A model generated the notes under the pieces. The model made no database searches and was not told the DNA's origin. It was given only the letters and a program-made list of their open reading frames with translations. Source: Oscillospiraceae bacterium (GTDB lineage Bacteria > Bacillota > Clostridia > Oscillospirales > Ruminococcaceae). From it: a DNA stretch of 6,186 nucleotides. Positions 1-5,887 of the stretch are shown in pieces; the first letter of the stretch is position 1, and each line of letters begins with the position of its first letter. The DNA is taken from positions 1-6,186 of the forward strand of contig SVMQ01000136.1 of the NCBI GenBank assembly GCA_015067375.1, given 5' to 3'. The translations under genes and the position numbers were made by a program.

Positions 1-1
1 A

Positions 2-928
2 TCTAAATTCCTTTCAGCGAGAGGCTTTGCGCCGCTCTACACCACCGATTACGGCGGCGCGTTTGAGGTATCTGAAACAGACGGTCGCAGGGTACTCGTA
101 CAGAAGATCACCCACGACAACAAGCCGACGGACTGGCGCTACCGCGGTACGCCCTACCCCATTACCTCACTGGGCGACGACCGTTGGAGCAACTACAGAG
201 CCGAGATAAGCTTCAGACTGGCAGACGGCAGCGCTGACAACTATATTTCGTTCGGTGTGCGTTATCTGCTGGCAGAATTGGATGCAGATACTGCTGAAAA
301 CGGCTACAGCGTGAAGATAACTCCCTCGGGCTGCTGGGAACTGAGAAAAAACACAGCGGTCATTGCAAAAGGCATCATCGACTGCTTTGACTTCACAGCA
401 TGGCACTGCATCTCTATAACTGCTGACGGTCGGCAGATGACCGCACAGCTTGACGGCACAGTGCTTACGACATACTACGACGAAGCCGCTTACGCTCACT
501 CGGGCAGACTGATGATAGGCAGTGGTCTTTACAACAACATTTTCAGTGATATCAAAGTCACACCTATCGACGGGGTCAAGTCTACTATCACAAGGGTCGA
601 TGACCATGACGCTTCGGTAGTCTACACAGGCAACTGGCACAGGCGCGTCCCCGACAGCTACCTCCACTTTGACCGCACTATATCACGCGCGGAAAGCGAG
701 GGTGCGGAAATGTCATTCAGCTTTACAGGAAGCCATTTCGCAATAATCGGGCAGACAGAAGCTGCGGTCATTGAGGTATATATCGACAACGAATTATATG
801 AAACAAAGGAAACACCCTGCGCCGCCGCAAGGCAGTGCAGCTACTCCGCGGATATTGCAGAGGGCGAACATACAGTAAAGCTCAGGGTAATACGCGGTCA
901 CTACACCATTGACGCTATCGAATATTAA
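2..928 (+). CDS. C-terminal part of a GH59-like galactosidase (galactosylceramidase family), 5' end outside window
   Basis: The reading frame is open from the left edge to a TAA at 926-928, giving 308 visible residues without a start. Visible residues about 1-190 look like the lectin-like (LamG/concanavalin-fold) C-terminal region of family GH59 galactosylceramidases, with hallmark-like stretches such as YTTDYGGAFEV near the start and TPYPITSLGDDRWSNY around residues 49-64. Residues about 197-308 form a second beta-rich module (TRVDDHDASVVYTGNW, then FSFTGSHFAIIG) of the type often appended to bacterial glycosidases as a non-catalytic accessory domain. The catalytic TIM barrel lies upstream, so the active site cannot be checked. 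GH59 enzymes release beta-linked galactose; the bacterial substrate is unknown. The next gene, 12 bp downstream, is a GH35 beta-galactosidase, which supports a role in galactoside breakdown. The GTG at 257 is in frame but internal. Family assignment comes from recalled similarity and is fairly, not fully, secure. Confidence 0.72.
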   Translation, partial: SKFLSARGFAPLYTTDYGGAFEVSETDGRRVLVQKITHDNKPTDWRYRGTPYPITSLGDDRWSNYRAEISFRLADGSADNYISFGVRYLLAELDADTAENGYSVKITPSGCWELRKNTAVIAKGIIDCFDFTAWHCISITADGRQMTAQLDGTVLTTYYDEAAYAHSGRLMIGSGLYNNIFSDIKVTPIDGVKSTITRVDDHDASVVYTGNWHRRVPDSYLHFDRTISRAESEGAEMSFSFTGSHFAIIGQTEAAVIEVYIDNELYETKETPCAAARQCSYSADIAEGEHTVKLRVIRGHYTIDAIEY

Positions 929-940
929 AGGAGGATTACA

Positions 941-2683
941 ATGTTTGAGATCAAGGACAGATTTTATCTTAACGGTGAGCCTTTTCAGATAATCTCAGGC
1001 TCGTTCCATTATTTCCGCACAGTACCCGAATACTGGCAGGACAGGCTCGAAAAGCTCGTCAACATGGGCTGCAACACGGTAGAAACGTACATCCCATGGA
1101 ATTTTCACGAGCCTAACAGGGGCGAATATCTCTTTGACGGTATGCACGATGTTTGCCGCTTCATTGAGCTTGCACAGGCGCTCGGGCTTTACATCATCAT
1201 CCGCCCGTCACCCTATATCTGTTCAGAGTGGGAATTCGGCGGACTGCCTGCGTGGCTGCTGAAGGACAAGGGCATGAGGCTGCGCTGCTGCTATGAGCCA
1301 TATCTGCAGGCGGTCAGGGATTACTACAGCGTGCTTATCCCTAAGCTTGCGCCCTATCAGATAGACAGGGGCGGCAAGATAATAATGTTTCAGATAGAAA
1401 ACGAGTACGGCTATTACGGAAACGACACCGCGTATCTCGAATTTCTTCGCGATACCATGAGAGAATTCGGCATAACCGTGCCGTTCGTGACCTCTGACGG
1501 GCCGTGGAATGAACCGATATTCAGATCGGGACTGGTCGAGGATGCACTGCCGACAGGTAATTTCGGTTCTGCCGCCGAATGGCAGTTCGGTCAGATGCGC
1601 AAGTTCATGGGCGACGACAAGCCGCTTATGTGCATGGAATTCTGGAACGGCTGGTTTGACGCATGGGGCGAGGAGCATCACACTACACCTCCCGAAAAAG
1701 CAGGCGCAGAGCTTAATGAACTTCTGAAGCGCGGCAGCGTCAACTTTTATATGTTCGAGGGCGGCACGAATTTCGGCTTTATGGCAGGCCGCAACAACGG
1801 CAACAAGACCGCCGACGTGACCTCCTACGACTATGACGCACCCCTCACAGAGGACGGTCAGATCACCCCGAAATACCAGCTGTTCAAAGATATCATCGCA
1901 AAATATGCGCCTGTGCGCGAAATACCGCTGACCACCGAGATAAAGCGCAAAGACTACGGCGTGATATACTGTTCGGGCAAGACCGATCTGTTCAGCGTGC
2001 TTGATAAGATAAGCACCCCCACAAAGTCTAATTTTCCCCTTACCATGGAGGAGATAGGTCAGAATTACGGCTATATCCTGTACCGCACGAACGTTAAGGA
2101 TAACGAGAGCATAAAGGAGATTCGCGTCGAGAGCGCGAGCGACAGAGTTCAATGCTACCACAACGGCGAGTACCTGCATACATTCTTCGCAGAGAATATG
2201 TGGGAAAAGGCAGAGTTTTCCGACAGACCCTTTGGCGGTGTTGCAGACCTGCTGTGCGAGAACATAGGCAGAGAGAATTTCGGAACAGGTCTTGAAAATC
2301 AGCGCAAGGGCATTTCGGGCGGCGTCAAGCTCAACGACCATCGACAGTTCGGCTACGATATCTATCCCTTGCCGCTGGATGAAAAGCAGATCGCATCCAT
2401 TGATTTCAACAGCGGCTATACAGAAAACACTCCTGCATTCTACAGATTTGATCTCAATGTGGATGAAATATGCGACACGTTCCTTGACACAGAGGGCTTC
2501 GGCAAGGGCTGTGCGTTCATAAACGGCTTCAACCTCGGCAGGTTCTGGGATATAGGCCCACAGAAGCGCCTGTATATTCCCGCGCCGCTGCTGAAAAAAG
2601 GAAGCAATACTCTCATTATCTTTGAAACAGAGGGCAAGGCAGCTGACACTATTTCTTTGTGTGATGAACATGATCTCGGTTAA
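941..2683 (+). CDS. GH35 beta-galactosidase, cytoplasmic
   Basis: A complete 580-residue protein of the usual length for compact bacterial GH35 enzymes. It hydrolyses terminal non-reducing beta-galactosyl residues with retention. The N-terminal two thirds are the TIM barrel: SGSFHYFR at 20-26, the GCNTVETYIPWNFHEP motif around 43-58, RPSPYICSEWEFGGLPAWL around 88-106, and GGTNFGF at 274-280. The general acid/base is E155 in QIENEYG and the nucleophile is E233 in CMEFWNGWFDAWG, by analogy with the human GLB1 pair. The remainder, from about residue 330, holds the beta-sandwich domains and ends with the family-typical GFNLGRFWDIGPQKRLYIP stretch around 531-549. There is no signal peptide, so the enzyme should act on imported oligosaccharides. 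The start is set by AAAGGAGG at 928-935, which abuts the stop of the GH59-like gene, so the two are probably cotranscribed. A strong hairpin follows at 2705-2745. Confidence 0.95.
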   Translation: MFEIKDRFYLNGEPFQIISGSFHYFRTVPEYWQDRLEKLVNMGCNTVETYIPWNFHEPNRGEYLFDGMHDVCRFIELAQALGLYIIIRPSPYICSEWEFGGLPAWLLKDKGMRLRCCYEPYLQAVRDYYSVLIPKLAPYQIDRGGKIIMFQIENEYGYYGNDTAYLEFLRDTMREFGITVPFVTSDGPWNEPIFRSGLVEDALPTGNFGSAAEWQFGQMRKFMGDDKPLMCMEFWNGWFDAWGEEHHTTPPEKAGAELNELLKRGSVNFYMFEGGTNFGFMAGRNNGNKTADVTSYDYDAPLTEDGQITPKYQLFKDIIAKYAPVREIPLTTEIKRKDYGVIYCSGKTDLFSVLDKISTPTKSNFPLTMEEIGQNYGYILYRTNVKDNESIKEIRVESASDRVQCYHNGEYLHTFFAENMWEKAEFSDRPFGGVADLLCENIGRENFGTGLENQRKGISGGVKLNDHRQFGYDIYPLPLDEKQIASIDFNSGYTENTPAFYRFDLNVDEICDTFLDTEGFGKGCAFINGFNLGRFWDIGPQKRLYIPAPLLKKGSNTLIIFETEGKAADTISLCDEHDLG

Positions 2684-2704
2684 TATTTGAACATCCATTG
2701 ACAT

Positions 2705-2745
2705 AGATACCCCCTTGAAAGCATTGCACTTTCAAGGGGGTATCT
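2705..2745. terminator. Bidirectional hairpin terminator between convergent operons
   Basis: Arms 2705-2721 and 2729-2745 are perfectly complementary (17 bp, including a run of five C:G pairs) around a 7-nt loop CATTGCA. The hairpin lies between the GH35 stop (2683) and the end of the opposing CYTH gene (2807). The flank is only moderately T-rich on either strand (TCTATACTTT after the right arm), so it may terminate inefficiently or protect 3' ends. Position and stem strength make a shared terminator the simplest reading. Confidence 0.8.
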
Positions 2746-2806
2746 CTATACTTTCAGCGCGTTCACCAATATAAAAGCCCACGATGACCGTAAGGCTGAA
2801 ACGCTG

Positions 2807-3361
2807 CTATGATAACCGCTTATATTCGGCGATAAAGCGGTGTACCTTGCCAAGACAAACATCACCGCTCTGCTGCAAGCCTGCGTTTTTGCGCAGCTCC
2901 GCTAGCAGCGCTCTGGCAAGCGCTTCATCCGTGAACTCTATCTCCAGCTCGCGATCTGCCTTGCCGAAATAGCGACTCTCGTCCAGATCTATCTCCGCGC
3001 CGCCGTAATCCTTGACATAACGCGTGGTGCTCAGCTCGCCCAGAAGCGCCACGTCAGGCAGGTCATCCCTGCCTGCAAGCTCATTCAGCTCAGACGCACT
3101 CAGGCGCTGCGGCAGCTCCTTTCCGAGCGGCTTTTCCAGCTCTATACGGGAATGCTCCGCACCGTTGGGCAGCTTCATCTGCAGGAAATGCTCCTCGCCT
3201 ATCCTGCGCACGCGACAGGTGATATGCGCCGCTATCAGCGACAGCTCTGCAGTGTCATAATAGAAATTGGTCTGCTCTATGCGCTTATTCCATGCAAACA
3301 TCGACTTTATCTTATCAAACTGCTCCTCGGTGAGCATCACCTTGAATTCATTCTCTACCAT
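2807..3361 (-). CDS. CYTH domain protein (triphosphate tunnel metalloenzyme)
   Basis: A 184-residue single-domain protein. The CYTH/TTM signature ExExK is present at the extreme N-terminus as E3-N-E5-F-K7. Further tunnel-type residues follow in the expected order: the TNFYYDT strand at 31-37, R50/R52 in CRVR, Q61 and K63 in FLQMK, R72/E74/E76 in SRIELE, R114, D125/D127 in IDLDES, E138/E140/E142 in ELEIEF, and a late basic residue (K172). Family members hydrolyse inorganic triphosphate or thiamine triphosphate, or cyclise ATP; the exact substrate cannot be read from sequence. Its ribosome binding site (CCTCCT on the plus strand, 3367-3372) overlaps the birA stop codon, and only 9 bp separate the genes, so translation is probably coupled. 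It is the last gene of the yfcE-birA-CYTH operon and runs into the shared hairpin at 2705-2745. Confidence 0.88.
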   Translation of the reverse strand: MVENEFKVMLTEEQFDKIKSMFAWNKRIEQTNFYYDTAELSLIAAHITCRVRRIGEEHFLQMKLPNGAEHSRIELEKPLGKELPQRLSASELNELAGRDDLPDVALLGELSTTRYVKDYGGAEIDLDESRYFGKADRELEIEFTDEALARALLAELRKNAGLQQSGDVCLGKVHRFIAEYKRLS

Positions 3362-3370
3362 AAAGTCCTC

Positions 3371-4084
3371 CTAAATATAGTCCATAAGACCGCGCACGCT
3401 GACCTCGCCTGAATTTACATTGAACTCCCCGTCGCTGTCGCGGCAGATGAGCGCGCCATCCTGTGCGATATCCAGCGCATAAGCAGTGCGCTCCGTATTC
3501 CCAAGCAGCCGCACCTCTCTGCCAAGCGTGACGCAGCGCCGCCTGTACTCTTCGATGACCTCATTGAAGCCTGTGCGGGAATACTCCGCGATAAGCTCTG
3601 TCAGCTGCTGTGCAAGCGCATCCCTGTCAGCCTGTATACCGTTAAGCGAAAGCAGCGAGCCGCCGTGAGGTATGCCAGCATCCACGAAATACTGTGCAGG
3701 CTGGCTGAGATTGACGCCAACTCCGCAGATTATGCAGCGGCTGTCACATTTCATCACGCTCTCGCATAGAATACCACAGAGCTTATGCCCGTGCAAAATA
3801 ATATCATTCGGCCACTTTATGGCAAGCTCTGTGCCGACAACAGGCTCCAACGCACGGCATACCGCAAGGCTTGCCCTCAGTGTAAGTGTATCAGGCTCAG
3901 GAACATCCTTCAGCAGCACGGACAACGGCAGCATACCGTCATGCCCGAGCCATTCATGACCGATGCGCCCCCTGCCCTCAGTCTGGCGCAGCGCCGTGAC
4001 CGCATCCCCATGCGAAAGCTCACCGCAGCGCTCTTTCAGCCATGTATTGGTGGAGCTTACCTCTGCAAGCTTTGTAAGGCTCAT
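3371..4084 (-). CDS. birA: Biotin--[acetyl-CoA-carboxylase] ligase, class I (no HTH domain)
   Basis: A 237-residue protein that makes biotinyl-5'-AMP from biotin and ATP and transfers biotin to the acceptor lysine of carboxylase carrier proteins. Visible motifs in order: SSTNTWLKE at 10-18 (biotin pocket start), the adenylate-binding loop EGRGRIGHEW at 36-45, KWPNDI at 90-95, KLCGIL at 101-106 (K101 matches catalytic K183 of E. coli BirA), GVGVNL at 121-126, and a small C-terminal SH3-like domain ending near GEVSVRGL. The length and immediate start of the catalytic domain show that the N-terminal winged helix of bifunctional BirA is absent, so it should be an enzyme and not a repressor. In the loop, the usual second Arg of GRGRxGR is His43, while R40 (equivalent of R118) is kept. 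The start overlaps the upstream phosphoesterase by 4 bp (ATGA), and only a weak purine-rich SD is present, pointing to translational coupling. Confidence 0.93.
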   Translation of the reverse strand: MSLTKLAEVSSTNTWLKERCGELSHGDAVTALRQTEGRGRIGHEWLGHDGMLPLSVLLKDVPEPDTLTLRASLAVCRALEPVVGTELAIKWPNDIILHGHKLCGILCESVMKCDSRCIICGVGVNLSQPAQYFVDAGIPHGGSLLSLNGIQADRDALAQQLTELIAEYSRTGFNEVIEEYRRRCVTLGREVRLLGNTERTAYALDIAQDGALICRDSDGEFNVNSGEVSVRGLMDYI

Positions 4085-4569
4085 TTCTTTTCAGCGAGCG
4101 CGACGATGTTCATCTTTATCTCGCCGCCGCTGGTTATCTCGATAACTCCGTAGGTGGGTTTGTTGTGATTGCGCGGACAATCGGGACTTCCCGGGTTCAT
4201 CACGAAAACACCGTCCACTACCTCTGTGCGATACAGGTGAGTGTGTCCATACAGCGCTATCTTGCAATCATTCTGACGCGCGTCATAGACCAGACGCTGC
4301 AGACCGCTGTGTACATCCTGCGCATGACCGTGGCAGCAGAATATCTTATAGCCGCAGGCTGTGACTATCTGCACGGATTTATGCATACCGAAGTCGCAGT
4401 TTCCTCCGACGTATACCATAGCCTTTTCAAGGTGGAGATTGGCAACATCGCGTGCCTCGTTCTCGCCGTCGCCGAGATGTATGAACAGATCCGCATCAAG
4501 ATTGCGGTTAACGATATCATCAAGCACCGCAAAATTTCGGTGTGTATCCGATACAACGATGATCTTCAT
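4081..4569 (-). CDS. YfcE/MJ0936-family metallophosphoesterase
   Basis: A 162-residue calcineurin-type phosphoesterase of the YfcE/MJ0936 family, which hydrolyses phosphodiesters with two bound metals; physiological substrates are unclear in most members. All core motifs are present: SDTH at 7-10 (D8, H10), GDGE at 33-36 (bridging D34), GNCD at 56-59 (N57), HGH at 80-82 (H80), GHTH at 108-111 (H109, H111), and NPGSP at 125-129. The length is normal for the family and there is no signal or membrane segment, so it is cytoplasmic. The start at 4569 is supported by a GAAAGGA ribosome binding site (plus-strand 4579-4585). It is the first gene of the operon, and its stop overlaps the birA start. 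A promoter with an extended -10 lies 80-90 bp upstream. Confidence 0.93.
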   Translation of the reverse strand: MKIIVVSDTHRNFAVLDDIVNRNLDADLFIHLGDGENEARDVANLHLEKAMVYVGGNCDFGMHKSVQIVTACGYKIFCCHGHAQDVHSGLQRLVYDARQNDCKIALYGHTHLYRTEVVDGVFVMNPGSPDCPRNHNKPTYGVIEITSGGEIKMNIVALAEKK

Positions 4570-4624
4570 AGGTTATCATCCTTTCAAAAATAGCAATTCT
4601 TTTGTTCTTTTTATCTATATACGC

Positions 4625-4640
4625 ATACTTACCCAAGTAT
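4625..4640. promoter_or_regulatory. Perfect 16-bp inverted repeat just downstream of the leftward promoter (possible operator)
   Basis: ATACTT-ACCC-AAGTAT is a perfect inverted repeat with 6-bp arms and a 4-bp spacer. It lies about 10 bp downstream of the leftward -10 element, roughly at +4 to +20 of the predicted transcript. That is a position where a repressor could block transcription, or where the RNA would form a small hairpin. The region is AT-rich, so chance is possible. No regulator can be named. Confidence 0.3.
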
Positions 4641-4650
4641 AACTATATAA

Positions 4651-4659
4651 ATTATAGCA
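4651..4659 (-). promoter_or_regulatory. Extended -10 promoter for the yfcE-birA-CYTH operon
   Basis: The minus strand reads TGCTATAAT here: a perfect sigma-A -10 (TATAAT) preceded by the extended -10 TG dinucleotide. The -35 position, 17 bp upstream, is poor (TTTTAT), which is normal when an extended -10 is used. Transcription would start near 4644, leaving a 5' UTR of about 75 nt. The 4586-4735 interval between the divergent operons is strongly AT-rich. I could not pick a convincing rightward promoter for the small-gene operon within it. Confidence 0.6.
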
Positions 4660-4749
4660 TAGATCGTGTAATAATAAAAGGGGTTTTAAAATTTTTTCCA
4701 CATATTTTCGACTTCAGTTTACATATTTTTACACAGGAGGTAGACCACT

Positions 4750-4983
4750 ATGAACGACAAAGAATACGACAAGCTGCTGCAGGCGGCAAGCGCAAAGCTC
4801 GGCTCATCGCCCGAAAAACTAAGACAGACCCTCGAAAAGGGTGACATCGCCGCACTCTCCGCGGGACTCAGCAAGGCCGATAAAGCAAAGCTCCGCGCTG
4901 TACTGAACGACAAGGAGCTTATGGCAAAGCTGAAATCCGCTTCATCGCCGCAGGAGATAATGGGTATGCTCGGCAAGCTTTGA
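4750..4983 (+). CDS. Small helical protein of unknown function, first gene of a three-gene operon
   Basis: I do not recognise an assigned function. The 77-residue product is Lys- and Ala-rich, has no Cys and no membrane segment, and should be almost entirely helical. Two stretches resemble each other (SSPEKLRQTL at 19-28 and SSPQEIMGML at 66-75), with a charged helix between (KADKAKLRAVLNDKELMAKL, about 42-61). This suggests a small repeat-like bundle. The C-terminal hexapeptide GMLGKL recurs at the end of the next gene. The start is well supported by AGGAGG at 4735-4740, 9 nt upstream. The gene begins the operon and the next gene starts 31 bp after its stop. Conserved small clostridial proteins of this style come to mind, but I cannot attach a family name. 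Confidence 0.82.
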   Translation: MNDKEYDKLLQAASAKLGSSPEKLRQTLEKGDIAALSAGLSKADKAKLRAVLNDKELMAKLKSASSPQEIMGMLGKL

Positions 4984-5014
4984 TCAACACTCACGCGCCA
5001 GACAAGGAGGAACG

Positions 5015-5335
5015 ATGGAAAACATAGAAGATATCCTCCGTGCGCTGGTCGGTGAGGATGACGACAGCACAGACGATACAGCAGAGGCCGCTTCTGACAA
5101 CGGTAATGAACAAGGCGGACTTTTCGGCAGCCTTGACCCATCTATGCTGCTGACGATGATGAGCCTGTTTGAGAGCCTTAACAAGCCCGATGACGGAGAG
5201 CGCCTGCTGCTGGCGCTAAAGCCGCTGCTGCGCGAGGAAAATCAACACAAGGTCGATGCAGCCGTAAAATTCATGAAGATATTCGCGCTGCTTCCCGTAC
5301 TGCGCGAAAGCGGAATGCTCGGAAAGCTATTCTAG
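5015..5335 (+). CDS. Small acidic/helical protein of unknown function, second gene of the operon
   Basis: Function not recognised. The 106-residue product has a short N-terminal helix (1-13), then a strongly acidic, low-complexity linker (about 14-33, rich in Asp, Glu, Ser and Asn). A Leu/Met-rich helical part follows: LDPSMLLTMMSLFESL at about 40-55, a charged segment LLLALKPLLREENQHKVD at 64-81, and a basic amphipathic helix to the C-terminus. It ends GMLGKLF, sharing GMLGKL with the preceding protein. It has no signal peptide and no segment long enough for a clear transmembrane helix, but the Leu-rich helices could self-associate or touch membrane. AAGGAGG at 5004-5010 supports the start. 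The stop at 5333-5335 overlaps the ribosome binding site of the third gene, so the two are likely coupled. Confidence 0.83.
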   Translation: MENIEDILRALVGEDDDSTDDTAEAASDNGNEQGGLFGSLDPSMLLTMMSLFESLNKPDDGERLLLALKPLLREENQHKVDAAVKFMKIFALLPVLRESGMLGKLF

Positions 5336-5345
5336 GAGGTGCGCT

Positions 5346-5654
5346 ATGGTATGGAATTCGGCAGGCTCTACGCTGTACAAGGCGGTAGAGCAGCATAACA
5401 GCAGTTCTTCTGTGCGCGAAGCGGAACACTCTGAACCGCCTGAAAATGAACATTGCGATGAAGCAGAAAGGCACTGCCCCAGATGTGAGCCTCCGCACTG
5501 TCAGAAATGTTCATGTATAGCGCAGCACCGAGGCTTAGAAGCATTGCTTCAGGACAAAGACTTTGTTCTGCTGGCAGGGCTTATGCTGCTGCTTATGCAC
5601 GAAAAAGCCGATAGCAAGCTTATTCTGGCACTGGCTTTTGTGCTGTTCGGATAA
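5346..5654 (+). CDS. Small Cys/His-rich protein with hydrophobic C-terminus, unknown function, third gene of the operon
   Basis: Function not recognised. The 102-residue product has three parts. There is a polar N-terminus (1-35, rich in Ser and Glu). Next comes a metal-site-like cluster with six cysteines (C37, C44, C47, C52, C55, C57) and nearby histidines (H36, H43, H51), including CPRC and CQKC pairs typical of zinc knuckles. Last is a hydrophobic tail: FVLLAGLMLLLM at 73-84, then the polar insert HEKADSK, then LILALAFVLFG at 92-102. Each hydrophobic stretch is too short for a classical transmembrane helix, so a membrane-associated hairpin or an oligomerising amphipathic pair is more likely. 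AGGAGG at 5334-5339 overlaps the previous stop and sets the start. Similar short tails occur in small spore-forming-clostridia proteins, but a sporulation role is only a guess. Confidence 0.78.
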   Translation: MVWNSAGSTLYKAVEQHNSSSSVREAEHSEPPENEHCDEAERHCPRCEPPHCQKCSCIAQHRGLEALLQDKDFVLLAGLMLLLMHEKADSKLILALAFVLFG

Positions 5655-5814
5655 TACTAATAACCATTTTAACTTAGAAATCTTTGCAGAGATCCAGCAC
5701 CGCTATCGGCGTCAGAGAAACTTGACGTACATAAAGTACGCCAGCGTTGCTTTTCCTAGATATCGGCACTGTCTTTCCGCAGATCTTTTCCTTCATTCAA
5801 ACGGTTATTAGTAT
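5654..5814. repeat. 161-bp imperfect palindrome with 12-bp perfect terminal inverted repeats
   Basis: The ends 5654-5665 (ATACTAATAACC) and 5803-5814 (GGTTATTAGTAT) are perfectly inverted. Similarity of the arms continues inward with gaps (TTTxAA, GCAGAGA/GCGGAAAG, CAGCACCG/CAGTGCCG, TATC) to a central CGTAC-ATAAA-GTACG (5726-5740), whose centre coincides with the centre of the whole element. It begins on the last base of the third small gene's stop codon. It could be a MITE- or REP-like insertion, or a long RNA hairpin that ends that operon's transcript. No convincing target-site duplication and no strong T-tract were seen (only ATAAAATTTT after the right end). No protein-coding gene is supported in the stretch from 5655 to the window end. 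Confidence 0.75.
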
Positions 5815-5842
5815 AAAATTTTGGAAAATTGCATTTACCCAC

Positions 5843-5871
5843 TTGAAAAATCAGATGATATCGTATATAAT
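5843..5871 (+). promoter_or_regulatory. Sigma-A promoter of the T-box leader
   Basis: TTGAAA (5843-5848) and a perfect TATAAT (5866-5871) are separated by exactly 17 bp, so the -35 has five of six consensus bases and the -10 all six. The predicted start is near 5878, just before the structured leader. The promoter lies about 29 bp beyond the palindromic element and shows that the leader is an independent transcription unit, not part of the small-gene operon. Confidence 0.85.
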
Positions 5872-5887
5872 ATATACATATATTATT

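Noticed and set aside
167..667. Antisense open frame of 166 codons over the GH59-like gene
   Set aside because: No recognisable motif, no ribosome binding site, and fully covered by the better-supported plus-strand frame.
257..928. Separate gene starting at the GTG at 257
   Set aside because: The same frame is open without interruption to the left edge and encodes family-typical residues upstream of 257, and there is no ribosome binding site at 257. It is an internal codon of a truncated gene.
1223..2704. Long antisense open frame (493 codons) opposite the GH35 gene
   Set aside because: It lies wholly over a confidently identified GH35 enzyme with intact catalytic motifs. Its translation is Cys/Val/Ala-rich with no recognisable domain, and it reads through the terminator hairpin. 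It is a codon-bias shadow.
2752..2801. Second terminator hairpin (TTTCAGC 2752-2758 with GCTGAAA 2795-2801)
   Set aside because: Only 7 bp with a 36-nt loop and no T-tract; the 17-bp hairpin next to it explains termination better.
4165..4593. Plus-strand frame of 142 codons opposite the phosphoesterase
   Set aside because: The minus-strand frame carries every metallophosphoesterase motif and has a ribosome binding site; the plus frame has neither motif nor ribosome binding site.
4586..4735. Rightward promoter for the small-gene operon
   Set aside because: Several AT-rich hexamers resemble -10 boxes, but none is paired with a credible -35 at 16-18 bp, so no single promoter is called.
5563..5811. 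Plus-strand frame of 82 codons running through the palindrome
   Set aside because: It starts inside the third small gene in another frame without a ribosome binding site and mostly translates the palindromic repeat.
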